This document shows positions 63,120-64,000 of a DNA stretch of 64,000 nucleotides, one piece after another (position 1 is the first letter of the stretch; each line of letters opens with the position of its first letter). The position numbers were made by a program, and so were the translations under genes. The DNA is from Callaeas wilsoni (taxonomy: Eukaryota; Chordata; Aves; Passeriformes; Callaeidae). A model generated the notes under the pieces. That model did not search any database and was not told where the DNA came from. It saw only the letters and a list, made by a program, of their open reading frames with translations. The DNA is taken from positions 1 through 64,000 of the forward strand of contig VWPU01012716.1 in the NCBI GenBank assembly GCA_013398955.1. The letters are read 5' to 3'.

Positions 63120-63520
63120 AATTAGCATGAGAGATGGAAGCGAGCGTGGAGAGCGAACATATTAAAAAAGGCCAGGAGAAAGGCGAGGTTCCCAGTGGAA
63201 TTAGAAATTAAGGACTCCCTTGCTTACGCAGGAATAGCTCACGGAGCCCAGGGAGCCGCGCTCCGTTCCCGGCTCTGCCTCCGATCTGTTACGCAACTCC
63301 GCGGCTCCGTTCTCCCCTTCCCTTCCCTTCCCTTCCCTCCCAGCCCCTCCCTCGGTTCTCCCGGCTTAACTCGACCAGTTCTCCTCCACGTCCACTCCGA
63401 TCGCAGCCGGGGCACAGGGGCAGGGTTTGGGAAGAGCAGAGTAACGGTGAGGGTAGCGAAGCGTGAGCAGAGATCGCCCGGGGACGGGGTGGGAGCGCCG
63501 ACCTGGGAGGTTTTGGAGAA
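63120..63520. promoter_or_regulatory. CpG island near right end
   Basis: About 30 CpGs in 400 bases at roughly 58% GC (observed/expected near 0.9). It contains a CCCTT microsatellite. It is flanked by AT-rich, motif-dense sequence on both sides, the arrangement often seen at developmental enhancers or minor promoters. Confidence 0.5.
63313..63340. repeat. CCCTT microsatellite
   Basis: Five CCCTT-type units inside the CpG island. Confidence 0.88.
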
Positions 63521-63749
63521 CAGGTTAGACAAACATCTGTCAGGGATAGTTCAGGCAGAGTGGATCCTGCCTTTGGGCAGGAGGGTGCGAGGTCCAAGTC
63601 TGATATCTGTGATTTTAAGTGCTTCTGGAACACGGGCCGAGCCTGCCAGTGTATCCAGATATTGGTGCAAAATCCAAAGCGAGTGGTATCGTTAACAAAG
63701 TGAGCTTTTTGTAGGAAGAAAGAGTATTTTAATACCAAGATGCACCCCT

Positions 63750-63832
63750 AATTACACTGGCTTAACTTTTCTGCCACTTCCACTGAATTAGATATAAGTT
63801 ATTCTGATTTACACCAGGCCAAGAGGAAAATC
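63750..63832. repeat. Ancient amniote repeat remnant
   Basis: AATTACACTGGCTTAACTTT, CTTCCACTGAATTAG and TTCTGATTTACACCAGG follow the order of an old reptile/bird repeat containing CTGATTTACACCAG. Confidence 0.5.
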
Positions 63833-63859
63833 AAGCCACGTGCTTTTCCTGCTGATGGC

Positions 63860-63960
63860 CAAAATATATATTTTCACTTGACTCGATTTATTCCGTAAGT
63901 GATTTGCATAGACATTTCCGAAGGCTGCTCGGTTGTTCTCTTTTTTTTTTTTTAAAGTTT
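63860..63960. promoter_or_regulatory. Possible octamer-bearing element
   Basis: A perfect octamer core ATTTGCAT lies at 63902-63909 (POU-factor type) within unique AT-rich sequence, next to an ancient repeat and downstream of the CpG island. Confidence 0.25.
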
Positions 63961-64000
63961 TTTTTGCACTTCACATGTCATCTATCCCCCACTCATTACA

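Larger units (their letters stand above)
47854..64000 (+). other. WNT3A: WNT3A intron 2 (5' part)
   Basis: Exon 3 of WNT3A begins with the conserved ATRESAFVHAIASAG segment. No frame on the + strand from 47.85 kb to the window end encodes it, so intron 2 is at least 16.1 kb. It contains enhancer-like blocks, CR1 fragments and two CpG islands, listed separately. Confidence 0.75.

Noticed and set aside
1..64000. Bacterial-type systems, CRISPR arrays, tRNA or rRNA genes, endogenous viral genes
   Set aside because: No regularly spaced repeats, no cloverleaf-like conserved tRNA boxes and no viral gene homology were seen; the repeats are CR1, old interspersed elements and microsatellites.

Overview
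The window is vertebrate nuclear DNA, almost certainly from a bird and probably a songbird-like one. It carries about twenty CR1 retrotransposon fragments on both strands, most ending in the typical avian CR1 3' tail. It also carries sauropsid-style ancient repeats, CpG islands and short microsatellites. There is no dense gene packing, operon structure or ribosome-binding site. Species cannot be named from the sequence alone.

The only coding sequence I can support is one internal exon at 47606-47847 on the + strand. It encodes residues about 25-104 of WNT3A and is the 242-base second exon of that gene. It has a branch-point candidate, a polypyrimidine tract, an AG acceptor and a consensus GTGAGT donor. 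I found no match to exon 1 (signal peptide and the PIWW segment) to its left or to exon 3 (the segment starting ATRESAFVH) to its right. The window is therefore read as at least 47.6 kb of intron 1 (or intron 1 plus upstream DNA), exon 2, and at least 16.1 kb of intron 2. A CpG-rich edge at bases 1-260 fits a promoter/exon 1 just left of the window, but this is inference.

Layout. Bases 1-5050 are GC-rich, with three CpG islands and a 14-base-unit minisatellite. From 5 to 46 kb the sequence is mostly unremarkable non-coding DNA. It is broken by CR1 fragments (longest at 22.69-23.72 kb, with a decayed reverse-transcriptase remnant), two recent-looking tandem duplications, an older one, and several ancient repeats. 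Within it lie AT-rich, motif-dense stretches that look like conserved regulatory elements (18.84-19.13, 27.34-27.64, 32.1-32.27, 39.33-39.62 kb). A further candidate sits just upstream of exon 2 (46.47-46.90 kb). Intron 2 holds the strongest enhancer candidate (50.88-51.83 kb), another at 53.54-53.76 kb, an intragenic CpG island at 55.03-55.62 kb and another at 63.12-63.52 kb.

Biologically the window would be the regulatory interior of WNT3A, a secreted lipid-modified signal for posterior growth, somites, the neural tube roof and the hippocampal field. I found no RNA genes, CRISPR arrays, endogenous viral genes or novel protein system. The most interesting content is candidate cis-regulatory DNA and old repeats that may have been recruited into it.
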